Source of the DNA: Actinomycetes bacterium
GTDB taxonomy: Bacteria > Actinomycetota > Actinomycetes > Actinomycetales > Microbacteriaceae
Reading direction: 5' to 3'
DNA: 13,931 nt
NCBI GenBank assembly: GCA_023432005.1
Contig: JAEYVF010000151.1
Location: 1 to 13,931 of the forward strand
Shown: piece by piece, positions 6,472-13,848 of the stretch
How the letters are laid out: the number at the start of each line of letters is the position of its first letter
Numbering within the stretch: the stretch's first letter is position 1
Program-made: the position numbers and the translations under genes
Notes under the pieces: model-generated
Database searches by the model: none
Told to the model about the DNA's origin: nothing
Seen by the model: the letters and a program-made list of their open reading frames with translations, nothing else

Positions 6472-8448
6472 GTGACCGACACCACCATCCCCGCGGACGC
6501 CGCGGGAGATCGCGCCGCCCTCAGCCGACTGCGCCTGCCCGAGCTCCAGGCTCTGGCCGCCGCGCGCGGCATCAGCGGTGTATCCCAGATGCGCAAAGGA
6601 GATCTCGTGGACACTCTCTCCGGACTTCCCGCCGACGCCGACGAGGCCGTGACCGAGCAGGTCGCGCCCGAGCAGTCCGCGCCCGCGGCCGAGGAGACCC
6701 CCGCCGAGGAGACCCCCGCCGTGGAGGCCCCCGCCGTGGAGGCCCCCGCCGAGGAGGCACCCGCCGAGACGGCCGCCGAGGCCGCCCCGGTCGCCGAGGC
6801 TCCCGCTGAGGCCGCTGCCGAGCAGCCCGCCGGGCGCAGCCGTCGTGGTTCGCGCCGCGCGAGCGTCCCCGCCGCCGATGCCGCCGCGATCGCCGCCGCG
6901 CTGCCCCAGATCGAGCTCCCGGAGCCGCAGCAGCGTCGCAGCGCCGCCCAGCACGCCGCTCAGGCCGAGCTCGGCCTCGAGCTCGACAAGCTCGTGCCCG
7001 CGTCCGAGCAGTCCGATGGCGAAGCCGAGACGGAGACCGAGGGGCAGCCCGCCGGGCGCCGCAGCCGGAACCGTCGCGGAGGCCGTGGCGGCCAGAACGG
7101 CCAGAACGGTCAGCAGCAGGACGCGCAGGCCGAGGGCGAGGGCCAGAACGGCCAGGGCCAGAACGCGCAGGGCCAGGAGCAGGGCGAAGGTCGCCGCGGC
7201 CGTGGCCGCGAGCGCAACCGCAACCGCCGCGGAGGCGGCGCGGTCGACGAGCTCGAGCCCGAGATCTCCGACGACGACGTCCTCATCCCGATCGCCGGCA
7301 TCCTCGATGTGCTCGACAACTACGCGTTCGTGCGCACGACCGGCTACCTGCCGGGGCCGAGCGACGTCTACGTCTCGCTCGGCCAGGTCAAGAAGTACAA
7401 CCTGCGCAAGGGCGACGCCGTGGTGGGCGCGATCCGCCAGCCCCGTGAGGGTGATCAGCAGGGCAGCCGCCAGAAGTACAACGCGATCGTCAAGGTCGAC
7501 TCCGTCAACGGCCAGTCCGTCGACGAGGCCGCGAACCGTGTCGACTTCGGCAAGCTCACGCCGATCTACCCGAATGAGCGCCTGCGACTCGAGACGACGC
7601 CCGAGAAGCTCTCGACGCGCATCATCGACCTCATCGCGCCCATCGGCAAGGGCCAGCGCGGCCTCATCGTCGCGCCGCCCAAGGCGGGCAAGACGCTCAT
7701 CCTCCAGGCCATCGCGAAGGCCATCGCGATCAACAACCCCGAGGTCCACATCATGGTGGTGCTCGTGGACGAGCGGCCCGAAGAGGTCACCGACATGCAG
7801 CGCTCGGTCAAGGGAGAGGTCATCGCCTCGACCTTCGACCGTCCCGCCGAGGACCACACGACGGTCGCCGAGCTCGCGATCGAGCGCGCCAAGCGCCTCG
7901 TGGAGCTCGGCAACGACGTCGTCGTGCTGCTCGACTCCATCACCCGCCTCGGCCGCGCCTACAACCTGGCCTCCCCGGCATCCGGGCGCATCCTCTCGGG
8001 CGGCGTCGACGCATCCGCGCTCTACCCGCCGAAGCGCTTCTTCGGCGCGGCGCGCAACATCGAGGGCGGCGGCTCGCTGACCATCCTCGCGACGGCGCTC
8101 GTCGAGACCGGGTCCAAGATGGACGAGGTCATCTTCGAGGAGTTCAAGGGCACCGGCAACATGGAGCTGCGGCTCTCGCGCGCCCTCGCCGACAAGCGCA
8201 TCTTCCCGGCCGTCGACATCTACGCCTCGAGCACCCGTCGCGAGGAGGAGCTGCTCTCGACCGACGAGGTCAAGATCACGTGGCGCCTGCGCCGCGCCCT
8301 CGCGGGGCTCGAACTGCAGCAGCAGCTCGAGGTCGTGCTGTCGAAGCTCAAGGAGACCGGCTCCAACACCGAGTTCCTCGTGCAGATCCAGCAGTCGCTG
8401 CCCAACGGCGGCTCCGGCAACGGCAACGGCCACGGCCACAAGGGCTGA
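6472..8448 (+). CDS. rho: Transcription termination factor Rho with long disordered insertion
   Basis: This 658-residue protein forms a hexameric RNA-dependent ATPase that terminates transcription. Residues about 14-48 ([18 protein letters not shown] onward) are the Rho N-terminal helical domain. Residues about 50-257 are a low-complexity insertion: first Ala/Glu/Pro repeats, then Arg-rich and Gly/Gln/Asn-rich runs with RGG-like pieces. The cold-shock-like RNA-binding domain begins near 260 ([20 protein letters not shown]). The ATPase core shows Walker A APPKAGKT at 401-408, Walker B VVLLD ending at D488, then [10 protein letters not shown] and the [20 protein letters not shown] region. Similar insertions are known in actinobacterial Rho and bind RNA there. 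GTG 6472 was chosen for its AAAGGA site; an in-frame ATG at 6397 would add 25 residues but lacks one. The stop is one base from prfA. Confidence 0.97.
   Translation: MTDTTIPADAAGDRAALSRLRLPELQALAAARGISGVSQMRKGDLVDTLSGLPADADEAVTEQVAPEQSAPAAEETPAEETPAVEAPAVEAPAEEAPAETAAEAAPVAEAPAEAAAEQPAGRSRRGSRRASVPAADAAAIAAALPQIELPEPQQRRSAAQHAAQAELGLELDKLVPASEQSDGEAETETEGQPAGRRSRNRRGGRGGQNGQNGQQQDAQAEGEGQNGQGQNAQGQEQGEGRRGRGRERNRNRRGGGAVDELEPEISDDDVLIPIAGILDVLDNYAFVRTTGYLPGPSDVYVSLGQVKKYNLRKGDAVVGAIRQPREGDQQGSRQKYNAIVKVDSVNGQSVDEAANRVDFGKLTPIYPNERLRLETTPEKLSTRIIDLIAPIGKGQRGLIVAPPKAGKTLILQAIAKAIAINNPEVHIMVVLVDERPEEVTDMQRSVKGEVIASTFDRPAEDHTTVAELAIERAKRLVELGNDVVVLLDSITRLGRAYNLASPASGRILSGGVDASALYPPKRFFGAARNIEGGGSLTILATALVETGSKMDEVIFEEFKGTGNMELRLSRALADKRIFPAVDIYASSTRREEELLSTDEVKITWRLRRALAGLELQQQLEVVLSKLKETGSNTEFLVQIQQSLPNGGSGNGNGHGHKG
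6691..6765 (+). repeat. Five tandem 15-bp repeats within rho
   Basis: Five in-frame 15-bp units encode [20 protein letters not shown] and EEAPA (Rho residues 74-98). Copies 1 and 2 are identical, as are copies 3 and 4; copy 5 differs by a few bases. Multiples of three keep the frame, so copy number could vary between strains without breaking rho. Looser Ala/Glu/Pro repeats continue to about 6830. Confidence 0.85.
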
Positions 8449-8449
8449 C

Positions 8450-9532
8450 GTGTTCGAGTCGGTCCAGTCGCTGCTGGCCGAGCACGAACAGCTCCAGCAG
8501 CTGCTCGCGGATCCCGCGATCCACGCCGACGCGGCGCGCGCGAAGAAGGTCAACCGGCGCTATGCCGAGCTGAGCCAGATCGTCGCGGCGCACGACGCGT
8601 GGCAGCAGGCGCAGTCGGACCTCGCGGCCGCGCGTGAGCTCGCCCGCGAGGACGAGGCGTTCGCCGAGGAGGTGCCCGCGCTCGAGGAGGACGTGCAGTC
8701 GTCGCAGGAGAAGCTGCGGCGCCTCCTCATCCCGCGCGATCCCGACGACGGCCGCGACGTCATCATGGAGATCAAGGGCGGCGAGGGCGGCGAGGAGTCC
8801 GCGCTCTTCGCTGCCGACCTCCTGCGCATGTACCTCCACTACGCGGAGTCCCGCGGATGGAAGACCGAGCTGCTCGAGCGCACGGAGTCGGATCTCGGCG
8901 GTTACAAGGACGTGCAGGTCGCGATCAAGTCGACGTCCTCGGATCCCGCGGATGGCGTGTGGGCGAGCCTCAAGTACGAGGGCGGCGTGCACCGCGTGCA
9001 GCGTGTGCCCGCCACCGAGTCGCAGGGGCGCATCCACACCTCGACGACCGGCGTGCTCGTCTTCCCCGAGGTCGATGAGCCCGAGGAGATCCACATCGAC
9101 CCCAACGACCTGAAGATCGACGTCTTCCGCTCGTCGGGGCCCGGCGGGCAGAGCGTCAACACGACCGACTCGGCCGTGCGCATCACGCACCTCCCGACCG
9201 GCATCGTCGTCTCGATGCAGAACGAGAAGTCCCAGCTGCAGAACCGCGAGGCGGGCATGCGGGTGCTGCGTGCGCGCCTGCTCGCGAAGCAGCAGGAGGA
9301 GCTCGCGGCCGTCGCCTCCGATGCGCGCCGCAGCCAGATCCGCTCGATGGACCGCTCCGAGCGCATCCGCACGTACAACTTCCCCGAGAACCGCATCGCC
9401 GACCACCGCACGGGCTACAAGGCCTACAACCTCGACCAGGTGATGAACGGCGCCCTGCAGCCCATCATCGACTCGTGCATCCAGATGGACGAGGAGGCCC
9501 GGCTCGCCGCCCTCGGTACCTCCGAGGACTGA
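8450..9532 (+). CDS. prfA: Peptide chain release factor 1
   Basis: This 360-residue class I release factor recognises UAA and UAG stop codons and triggers peptide release on the ribosome. The stop-codon recognition tripeptide PAT is at 187-189 ([14 protein letters not shown]), which marks RF1 rather than RF2 (SPF). The GGQ motif is at 232-234 in [18 protein letters not shown]234 is the expected target of PrmC methylation. The N-terminal part is helical (residues 1-100), and the [14 protein letters not shown] block follows near the C-terminus. The length matches the family. The GTG at 8450 comes one base after the rho stop, with AAGGG just upstream, so translation is probably coupled to rho. 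In M. tuberculosis rpmE sits between rho and prfA; there is no room for it here. Confidence 0.97.
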   Translation: MFESVQSLLAEHEQLQQLLADPAIHADAARAKKVNRRYAELSQIVAAHDAWQQAQSDLAAARELAREDEAFAEEVPALEEDVQSSQEKLRRLLIPRDPDDGRDVIMEIKGGEGGEESALFAADLLRMYLHYAESRGWKTELLERTESDLGGYKDVQVAIKSTSSDPADGVWASLKYEGGVHRVQRVPATESQGRIHTSTTGVLVFPEVDEPEEIHIDPNDLKIDVFRSSGPGGQSVNTTDSAVRITHLPTGIVVSMQNEKSQLQNREAGMRVLRARLLAKQQEELAAVASDARRSQIRSMDRSERIRTYNFPENRIADHRTGYKAYNLDQVMNGALQPIIDSCIQMDEEARLAALGTSED

Positions 9533-9539
9533 CGCGCCG

Positions 9540-10403
9540 ATGATGCCCAAGACGGTGGCCGAGTTGCGCGAGCACGGCGTGCGCGTGCTCGGGGCCGCCC
9601 ACGTGCCCACGCCCGACGCGGACGCCGAGCTGCTGCTCGCCCACGTGCTCGGCATCTCGCGAGGTCAGGTGCAGGCCAAGGTCGTCACGGGCGCGGGCGT
9701 CGCATCGGATGAGCGTCTCGCGTACCTCGAGGCCGTCGAGCGCCGCGCCGCGCGCGAGCCGCTGCAGCACATCACGGGCGTCGCGCCCTTCCGCTCGCTC
9801 GAGCTCTCCGTCGGACCCGGGGTCTTCGTGCCGCGCCCCGAGACGGAGTTCGTCGCCCAGCTCGCGATCGACGCCCTCCAGGCGGTGGCATCGCCCTCGC
9901 CCCTCGCCGTCGACCTCGGCACGGGATCGGGCGCGCTCGCGCTCGCGCTCGCGACGGAGGTGCCGCACGCCTCGGTCGTCGCCGTCGAGAACTCGCCGCG
10001 CGCCTTCGTCTGGGCCAAGGAGAACGTGCGCCGCGTGGGCGCCCGGAACCTCCGGCTCGTCTTCGCCGACCTCGCCGAGGCCCTCCCCGAGCTCGACGGC
10101 ACCGTCGACGTGCTCGTCTCGAACCCGCCCTACATCCCCGACGACGCGATCCCGCGCGACCCCGAGGTCCGCCTCCACGACCCGGCCGCGGCGCTCTACG
10201 GCGGCCCCGACGGGCTCGACGTCGTGCGCGCCCTCTCGCTCCGCGCGCTCGCGCTCGTGCGGCCCGGGGGAGCGCTCGTGATCGAGCACGGCGAGCTGCA
10301 GGGAGCAGAGCTGAGGGCTCTGCTCGACGCGGACGGCTGGCACGCCACCGCCACCCACCGCGACCTCCTCGGCCGCGACCGGGCGACGACCGCGCTGCGC
10401 TGA
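9540..10403 (+). CDS. prmC: Peptide chain release factor N5-glutamine methyltransferase
   Basis: This 287-residue SAM-dependent enzyme methylates the glutamine of the GGQ motif in release factors, including the RF1 encoded just upstream. An N-terminal helical domain (about 1-95, with VPTPDADAELLLAHVLG and the EPLQHITGVAPFRSLEL block) precedes the Rossmann methyltransferase domain. The SAM-binding motif DLGTGSG is at 125-131 and the catalytic NPPY at 195-198 in VSNPPYIPDD. PRPETEFV, typical of PrmC, precedes them. Two adjacent ATGs (9540 and 9543) are possible; the first has better spacing to CGAGGA (9523-9528), which lies in the end of prfA. The gap to prfA is 7 bases. The C-terminal end is a little shorter than in some homologs but nothing essential is missing. 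Confidence 0.95.
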   Translation: MMPKTVAELREHGVRVLGAAHVPTPDADAELLLAHVLGISRGQVQAKVVTGAGVASDERLAYLEAVERRAAREPLQHITGVAPFRSLELSVGPGVFVPRPETEFVAQLAIDALQAVASPSPLAVDLGTGSGALALALATEVPHASVVAVENSPRAFVWAKENVRRVGARNLRLVFADLAEALPELDGTVDVLVSNPPYIPDDAIPRDPEVRLHDPAAALYGGPDGLDVVRALSLRALALVRPGGALVIEHGELQGAELRALLDADGWHATATHRDLLGRDRATTALR

Positions 10404-10413
10404 GCCGGTCGGC

Positions 10414-10431
10414 GCCGCGCTGTCCCGCGGC
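10414..10431 (+). terminator. GC-rich hairpin after prmC, possible weak terminator
   Basis: GCCGCG (10414-10419) and CGCGGC (10426-10431) form a perfect 6-bp stem with loop CTGTCC, 10 bases after the prmC stop. There is no T tract. High-GC actinobacteria often have such U-less hairpins at transcript ends, and a new promoter-like element follows, so partial termination here is plausible but unproven. Confidence 0.3.
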
Positions 10432-10461
10432 ACATGGATCCGGCTTCACGGTTCCCACTCC

Positions 10462-10467
10462 TAGGAT
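10462..10467 (+). promoter_or_regulatory. Candidate -10 element just upstream of tsaC
   Basis: TAGGAT at 10462-10467 fits the TAnnnT -10 pattern and sits 9 bases before the tsaC ATG (10477). A start 6-9 bases downstream would give an almost leaderless mRNA, which is common in actinobacteria. No -35 box is evident. The same bases contain AGGA (10463-10466), 10 bases from the ATG, which could instead be a Shine-Dalgarno sequence. Confidence 0.35.
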
Positions 10468-10476
10468 GGGTAGGCC

Positions 10477-11154
10477 ATGGCGATCTACGACACGGGCGTC
10501 CCCGAGCAGCTGATGACGGGGATGCGTCTCGCCCGCGGTGCCATCGCCCGCGGGGAGCTCGTCGTCATCCCCACCGACACGGTCTACGGGGTCGCCGCCG
10601 ACGCCTTCTCCTCGGAGGCCGTGCAGCGTCTGCTGGACGCCAAGGGCCGCGACCGCACGGCGCCGCCGCCCGTGCTCGTCCCGGGCATCGCGACCCTCGA
10701 CGCGCTCGCCGACCCCGTCCCGGATGAGGTGCGCGCCCTCGTCGACGCGTTCTGGCCCGGCGGGCTCACCGTCATCCTCCGCGCACGGCCCATGCTCGAC
10801 TGGGACCTGGGGGAGACCCGCGGCACCGTGGCGCTCCGGATGCCGTCGGACAAGGTCGCCCTCGAGCTCCTCGCCGAGACGGGCCCGCTCGCCGTCTCGA
10901 GTGCGAACCTCACGGGGCAGCCCGCCGCGCTCACGGCGGCCGAGGCGGAGGCGATGCTCGGGGAGAGCGTCGCCGTGTACCTCGAGGCGGGGCGCGCGGG
11001 GCTGGCCTATCCCGAAGCCGCGGCGCACACGGGCTCCACGATCGTCGATGCCACCAACCTCGAGCACCCCGATGGGCGGCTGAGGATCGTGCGCCACGGC
11101 GTCGTTCCCGACGAGGAGATCATCCGCGTCGTCGGATCGGATCGATGCGCGTGA
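10477..11154 (+). CDS. tsaC: L-threonylcarbamoyladenylate synthase (TsaC/Sua5/YrdC family)
   Basis: This 225-residue enzyme makes threonylcarbamoyl-AMP from threonine, bicarbonate and ATP, the first step of the t6A modification of ANN-decoding tRNAs. The YrdC domain spans nearly the whole protein. PTDTVYGVAADAF carries the conserved threonine and tyrosine of the nucleotide pocket. AKGRDR is the KxR-type motif, followed by PVLV; FWPGGLTVIL, VALRMPSD and SSANLTGQPA complete the signature. It lacks the C-terminal Sua5 domain, so it is the short TsaC-like form. It starts at ATG 10477 after a 73-base gap that contains a hairpin and a -10-like element. Its 3' end overlaps the next gene by 10 bases. 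Its use of threonine next to the threonine operon is probably incidental; the order is the conserved actinobacterial one (Rv1301 in M. tuberculosis). Confidence 0.93.
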   Translation: MAIYDTGVPEQLMTGMRLARGAIARGELVVIPTDTVYGVAADAFSSEAVQRLLDAKGRDRTAPPPVLVPGIATLDALADPVPDEVRALVDAFWPGGLTVILRARPMLDWDLGETRGTVALRMPSDKVALELLAETGPLAVSSANLTGQPAALTAAEAEAMLGESVAVYLEAGRAGLAYPEAAAHTGSTIVDATNLEHPDGRLRIVRHGVVPDEEIIRVVGSDRCA

Positions 11155-12434
11155 TCGCCTACCTGGCCACCGCGGGCGTCGCAGCGATCGTGTCGTTCGC
11201 CTTCTCCATGCTCATCTGGAAGCTCTCGCACCGCTTCCGGCTCTACCCCAAGATCCGCGAGCGCGACGTGCACACCAGGCCCACGCCGCGGCTGGGCGGG
11301 ATCGCGATGTTCCTCGGGCTCGTCGTCGCCTTCGCGGTCGGCTCGTTCATCCCGCAGCTCGCGCTCGTCTACTCGCAGCCCATGCACATCTGGGGCCTCC
11401 TGGGCTCCGCGCTCATGATCGTGCTGATCGGGGTCGCCGACGACATCTGGGATCTCGACTGGCTCACGAAGCTCGCGGGCCAGCTGCTCGCGGCCGCTCT
11501 GCTGGCCTGGTCCGGCATCCAGTTCCTCTCGTTCCCGTTGCCGTCGCCCGGCAACCCCGGCCAGGGCATCGTCGCGACCCTCGCGTCGTGGCAGTCGCTC
11601 GTCATCACGGTGCTCGCGATCGTGCTCGTGATGAACGCCATCAACTTCATCGACGGGCTCGACGGCCTCGTCGCGGGCGTCGCCCTCATCGCCAACGGCG
11701 TCTTCTCGGTGTACGTGTTCGTCGTGTCGCTCGAGGCGGGGCAGAACGACTACTTCAGCCTCGCGCAGCTCATCTCGGCCGTGCTCATCGGCAGCTGTGC
11801 GGGCTTCCTGCCCCTGAACTGGCATCCCGCGCGATTGTTCATGGGGGATGCCGGGGCTCTGCTCGTGGGGCTCCTGATGGCGGCGTCGACGATCTCGGTC
11901 ACGGGGCAGATCGATCCGGGTGCCCTCGAGGAGAGCGTCGGCAGCGCCCGTCAGCTCTTCCCCGCGCTCATCCCGCTGCTGCTGCCGTTCGCGATCCTCG
12001 TCATCCCGCTGCTCGACTTCGGGCTCGCCGTCGTGCGCCGACTACGGGCCGGCAAGTCGCCGTTCTCCGCCGACCGCAAGCACCTCCATCACCGCCTGCT
12101 CGACATGGGCCACTCGCACCTCCACGCCGTGCTCATCCTGTACGGCTGGACGGCGGCCGCCTCGATCGGCATGCTCCTGTTCCTCTTCATCGACACGTGG
12201 TGGGCGGCGCTCGCGACCCTCCTGGGGCTCGTCGCGTGCACGATCATCACGCTCGCGCCGCTCAGCAAGCGCAAGGCCGTCGAGGCCGCAGCCCAGAGCA
12301 CGCCCACGGATGCGGAGCTCGCGCGCTTCGATCCGCTCGACGCCGCCGCCGAGGAGGCCGAGCCCCCGACCGACGACGACGCGCGCGAGGTGCTCGAGCG
12401 CATCCACGAGCACGAGAAGGAGGGCACCACGTGA
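11145..12434 (+). CDS. wecA: Polyprenyl-phosphate GlcNAc-1-phosphate transferase (WecA/Rfe, MraY family)
   Basis: This 429-residue polytopic membrane enzyme transfers a sugar-1-phosphate, in this group GlcNAc-1-phosphate from UDP-GlcNAc, to a polyprenyl phosphate on the cytoplasmic face. That is the first step of arabinogalactan linker, teichoic acid or other cell-wall glycan synthesis. Family motifs in order are RPTPRLGGIAMFLG, the VADD aspartate pair (D99, D100), NAINFIDGLDG (164-174), FMGDAG around D235, and the HLHHR loop (313-317), typical of WecA/TagO rather than MraY. About ten or eleven hydrophobic segments are visible. The last 60 residues are hydrophilic and acidic, probably a cytoplasmic tail. 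ATG 11145 lies inside the tsaC 3' end (10-base overlap). The true sugar and final glycan cannot be told from sequence. The stop overlaps the next start (GTGA). Confidence 0.92.
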   Translation: MRVIAYLATAGVAAIVSFAFSMLIWKLSHRFRLYPKIRERDVHTRPTPRLGGIAMFLGLVVAFAVGSFIPQLALVYSQPMHIWGLLGSALMIVLIGVADDIWDLDWLTKLAGQLLAAALLAWSGIQFLSFPLPSPGNPGQGIVATLASWQSLVITVLAIVLVMNAINFIDGLDGLVAGVALIANGVFSVYVFVVSLEAGQNDYFSLAQLISAVLIGSCAGFLPLNWHPARLFMGDAGALLVGLLMAASTISVTGQIDPGALEESVGSARQLFPALIPLLLPFAILVIPLLDFGLAVVRRLRAGKSPFSADRKHLHHRLLDMGHSHLHAVLILYGWTAAASIGMLLFLFIDTWWAALATLLGLVACTIITLAPLSKRKAVEAAAQSTPTDAELARFDPLDAAAEEAEPPTDDDAREVLERIHEHEKEGTT

Positions 12435-12877
12435 GTGCCGCCAACCCGATCCTCACCACCGCCCTCCGCTGGGGCGCCCTCTTCGCGACGGGCCTCGCGG
12501 TCGTGGCCGGCGGCGTCGGCGTGCTCGTCGCGGGGCTCCCGGGCCTCTGGGGCGGACTGCTCGGCGCGCTACTCGCGTTCGCCTTCCTCGCGCTCACCGC
12601 GGGCAGCATCCTGCTGGGACAGCGCCTGACGGTCGACGACCCGAACAGCCCGCTCTTCTACGGCGTCGTGCTCGGCGCGTGGCTCCTCAAGCTCATCGTC
12701 TTCTTCGTCTTCATGTTCTGGCTGCGCGGCCAGGACTGGCTCGACCCGTGGGTGTTCTTCCTGACCGTGATCGTCGCGGTGCTCGGCTCGCTCATGGTCG
12801 ACGTGCTCTCCTTCGTGCGTTCCCGCACGCCGTATGTCGATGTCGAGCTGCCCGGCGATGACGAATCGGGCAGGTAA
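12431..12877 (+). CDS. AtpI-like small membrane protein upstream of the ATP synthase operon
   Basis: This 148-residue protein starts with GTG at 12431, overlapping the wecA stop as GTGA. The strong AAGGAGGG site at 12417-12424, six bases before the GTG, fixes the start. Four hydrophobic helices fall at about 12-34, 38-62, 74-97 and 104-127, and the C-terminus is polar and acidic (VDVELPGDDESGR). Size, topology and position directly before atpB match the AtpI / ATP synthase I chain-like proteins (position of Rv1303). AtpI in other bacteria helps c-ring assembly or Mg2+ supply for the F1Fo complex; that role here is inferred mainly from context because sequence conservation in this group is low. 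The strong ribosome site suggests higher translation than wecA despite the shared mRNA. Confidence 0.72.
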   Translation: MSAANPILTTALRWGALFATGLAVVAGGVGVLVAGLPGLWGGLLGALLAFAFLALTAGSILLGQRLTVDDPNSPLFYGVVLGAWLLKLIVFFVFMFWLRGQDWLDPWVFFLTVIVAVLGSLMVDVLSFVRSRTPYVDVELPGDDESGR

Positions 12878-12884
12878 GGCCGTC

Positions 12885-12912
12885 CTGACCACCGCCTCGG
12901 CACTGATAGGCT
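12885..12912 (+). promoter_or_regulatory. Candidate promoter of the ATP synthase operon
   Basis: CTGACC (12885-12890) resembles a -35 box (four of six matches to TTGACA). TAGGCT (12907-12912), preceded by TGA, resembles a -10 element; the spacer is 16 bases. This is the best promoter pair in the window. A start near 12919 would give a leader of about 50 bases before the proposed atpB start. No T-rich hairpin separates it from the upstream gene, so readthrough is also likely. Confidence 0.5.
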
Positions 12913-12958
12913 GAGATCAACCCCATTCCATCGCCGCGTGCGCGCACGCCCCGAGTCT

Positions 12959-12971
12959 GGAGTCAGCGCTG
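12959..12971 (+). promoter_or_regulatory. Shine-Dalgarno sequence that sets a CTG start for atpB
   Basis: GGAG at 12959-12962 (within CTGGAG) is followed by six bases and then CTG at 12969-12971. No ATG, GTG or TTG exists in the atpB frame between the in-frame stop at 12912-12914 and the internal ATG at 13104. The CTG with this spacing is therefore the best initiation site for a full-length product. Confidence 0.55.
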
Positions 12972-13793
12972 CTAGCTTCCGCCTTCATCCCCCTGGTTCG
13001 GTCCAGCGACGACACCGACGGCGGATTCCACGGCCCGTCGCTGGAGGAGTTCTTCCCGCCCGCGGTCTTCTTCGAGGGCACGCCCTTCGAGCTGAACCGC
13101 ATCATGCTGATCCGCATCGGCATCACGGTCCTGCTGATCGTCTGGATGCTGCTGGCCACGCGTGCCATGCGCATCGTCCCGACGCGCGGCCAGGCGGCCA
13201 ACGAGTTCCTGTTCGGCTTCGTGCGCAACAACATCGTCATCGAGACCCTCGGGGAGAAGGACGGCCGTCGCTTCATGGCGCCGCTCTTCGCGATGTTCTT
13301 CCTCATCCTCGGCCTCAACTTCACAGGCATCATCCCGGGCCTCAACATCGCGGGCACCTCCGTGATCGGAACGCCCCTCGTGCTCGCGCTCGTGTCCTAC
13401 GTCATGTTCGTGTGGGCGGGCATCCGCAAGCACGGGTGGAGGTTCTTCAAGAACTCGCTCTTCCCGAGCGGGGTGCCGTGGCCGCTGTACATCGTCGTGA
13501 CCCCGATCGAGCTCATCTCGACCTTCATCCTCCGCCCGGTCACGCTCACCCTCCGTCTCCTGATGAACATGGTCGCGGGCCACATGCTGCTCGTGCTGTG
13601 CTTCTCGGCCACGCAGTTCTTCTTCTTCACCGTCCTGGCCGACGGCAACCTCCTCGGCCTCCTGGGCGTCGGCACCTTCGCGTTCGGAGCGGCGTTCACG
13701 CTCTTCGAGCTCATGGTCGCCGCCCTCCAGGCCTACGTCTTCACGTTCCTCGCAGCCGTCTACATCCAGCTCTCGCTGGCAGACGAGCACTGA
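12969..13793 (+). CDS. atpB: F1Fo ATP synthase subunit a, probable CTG start
   Basis: This is the membrane subunit a, which provides the proton half-channels next to the c-ring. From CTG 12969 it is 274 residues, the usual size. It reads LLASAFIPLVRSS, then an extracytoplasmic segment with FHGPSLEEFFPPAVFFEGTP, then the first helix from about residue 47. Later helices contain INFTGIIPGLN-like sequence (LNFTGIIPGLNIAGTSVIG), PSGVPWPLYIVVTPIELIS, and RPVTLTLRLLMNMVAGH. In that last block R196 is the counterpart of the essential channel arginine (R210 of E. coli). Beginning at ATG 13104 would give 229 residues and drop the conserved N-terminal EFFPPAVFFEGTPFELNRI block, so the longer form is preferred. 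The gene opens the atp operon, with atpE 55 bases downstream. Confidence 0.9.
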   Translation: MLASAFIPLVRSSDDTDGGFHGPSLEEFFPPAVFFEGTPFELNRIMLIRIGITVLLIVWMLLATRAMRIVPTRGQAANEFLFGFVRNNIVIETLGEKDGRRFMAPLFAMFFLILGLNFTGIIPGLNIAGTSVIGTPLVLALVSYVMFVWAGIRKHGWRFFKNSLFPSGVPWPLYIVVTPIELISTFILRPVTLTLRLLMNMVAGHMLLVLCFSATQFFFFTVLADGNLLGLLGVGTFAFGAAFTLFELMVAALQAYVFTFLAAVYIQLSLADEH

Positions 13794-13797
13794 CCAT

Positions 13798-13811
13798 CCG
13801 GCATCCGCCGG
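13798..13811 (+). promoter_or_regulatory. Small hairpin in the atpB-atpE spacer
   Basis: CCGGC (13798-13802) and GCCGG (13807-13811) form a 5-bp stem with an ATCC tetraloop, four bases after the atpB stop. It may act as an mRNA processing or stability element between the genes. It is short and could be chance in GC-rich DNA. Confidence 0.3.
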
Positions 13812-13820
13812 GACCAACCC

Positions 13821-13848
13821 CGCAACACATCACAGAAAAGGAAATCCC
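13821..13848 (+). promoter_or_regulatory. A-rich translation initiation region of atpE
   Basis: In 13821-13845 I count 13 A and 2 T in 25 bases, very unusual for this window. It contains a strong AAGGA site (13838-13842) six bases before the GTG. An A-rich, unpaired leader with a good ribosome site fits the need for many c subunits per complex. The E. coli atpE leader is a known translation enhancer; equivalence here is inference. Confidence 0.5.

Noticed and set aside
6691..6765. Tandem repeat as a possible CRISPR-like array
   Set aside because: Units are only 15 bp, contiguous without spacers, and lie in frame inside rho.
13104..13793. atpB starting at the ATG at 13104
   Set aside because: This would remove the conserved N-terminal block of subunit a and has no Shine-Dalgarno sequence; the upstream open frame encodes family-like sequence.
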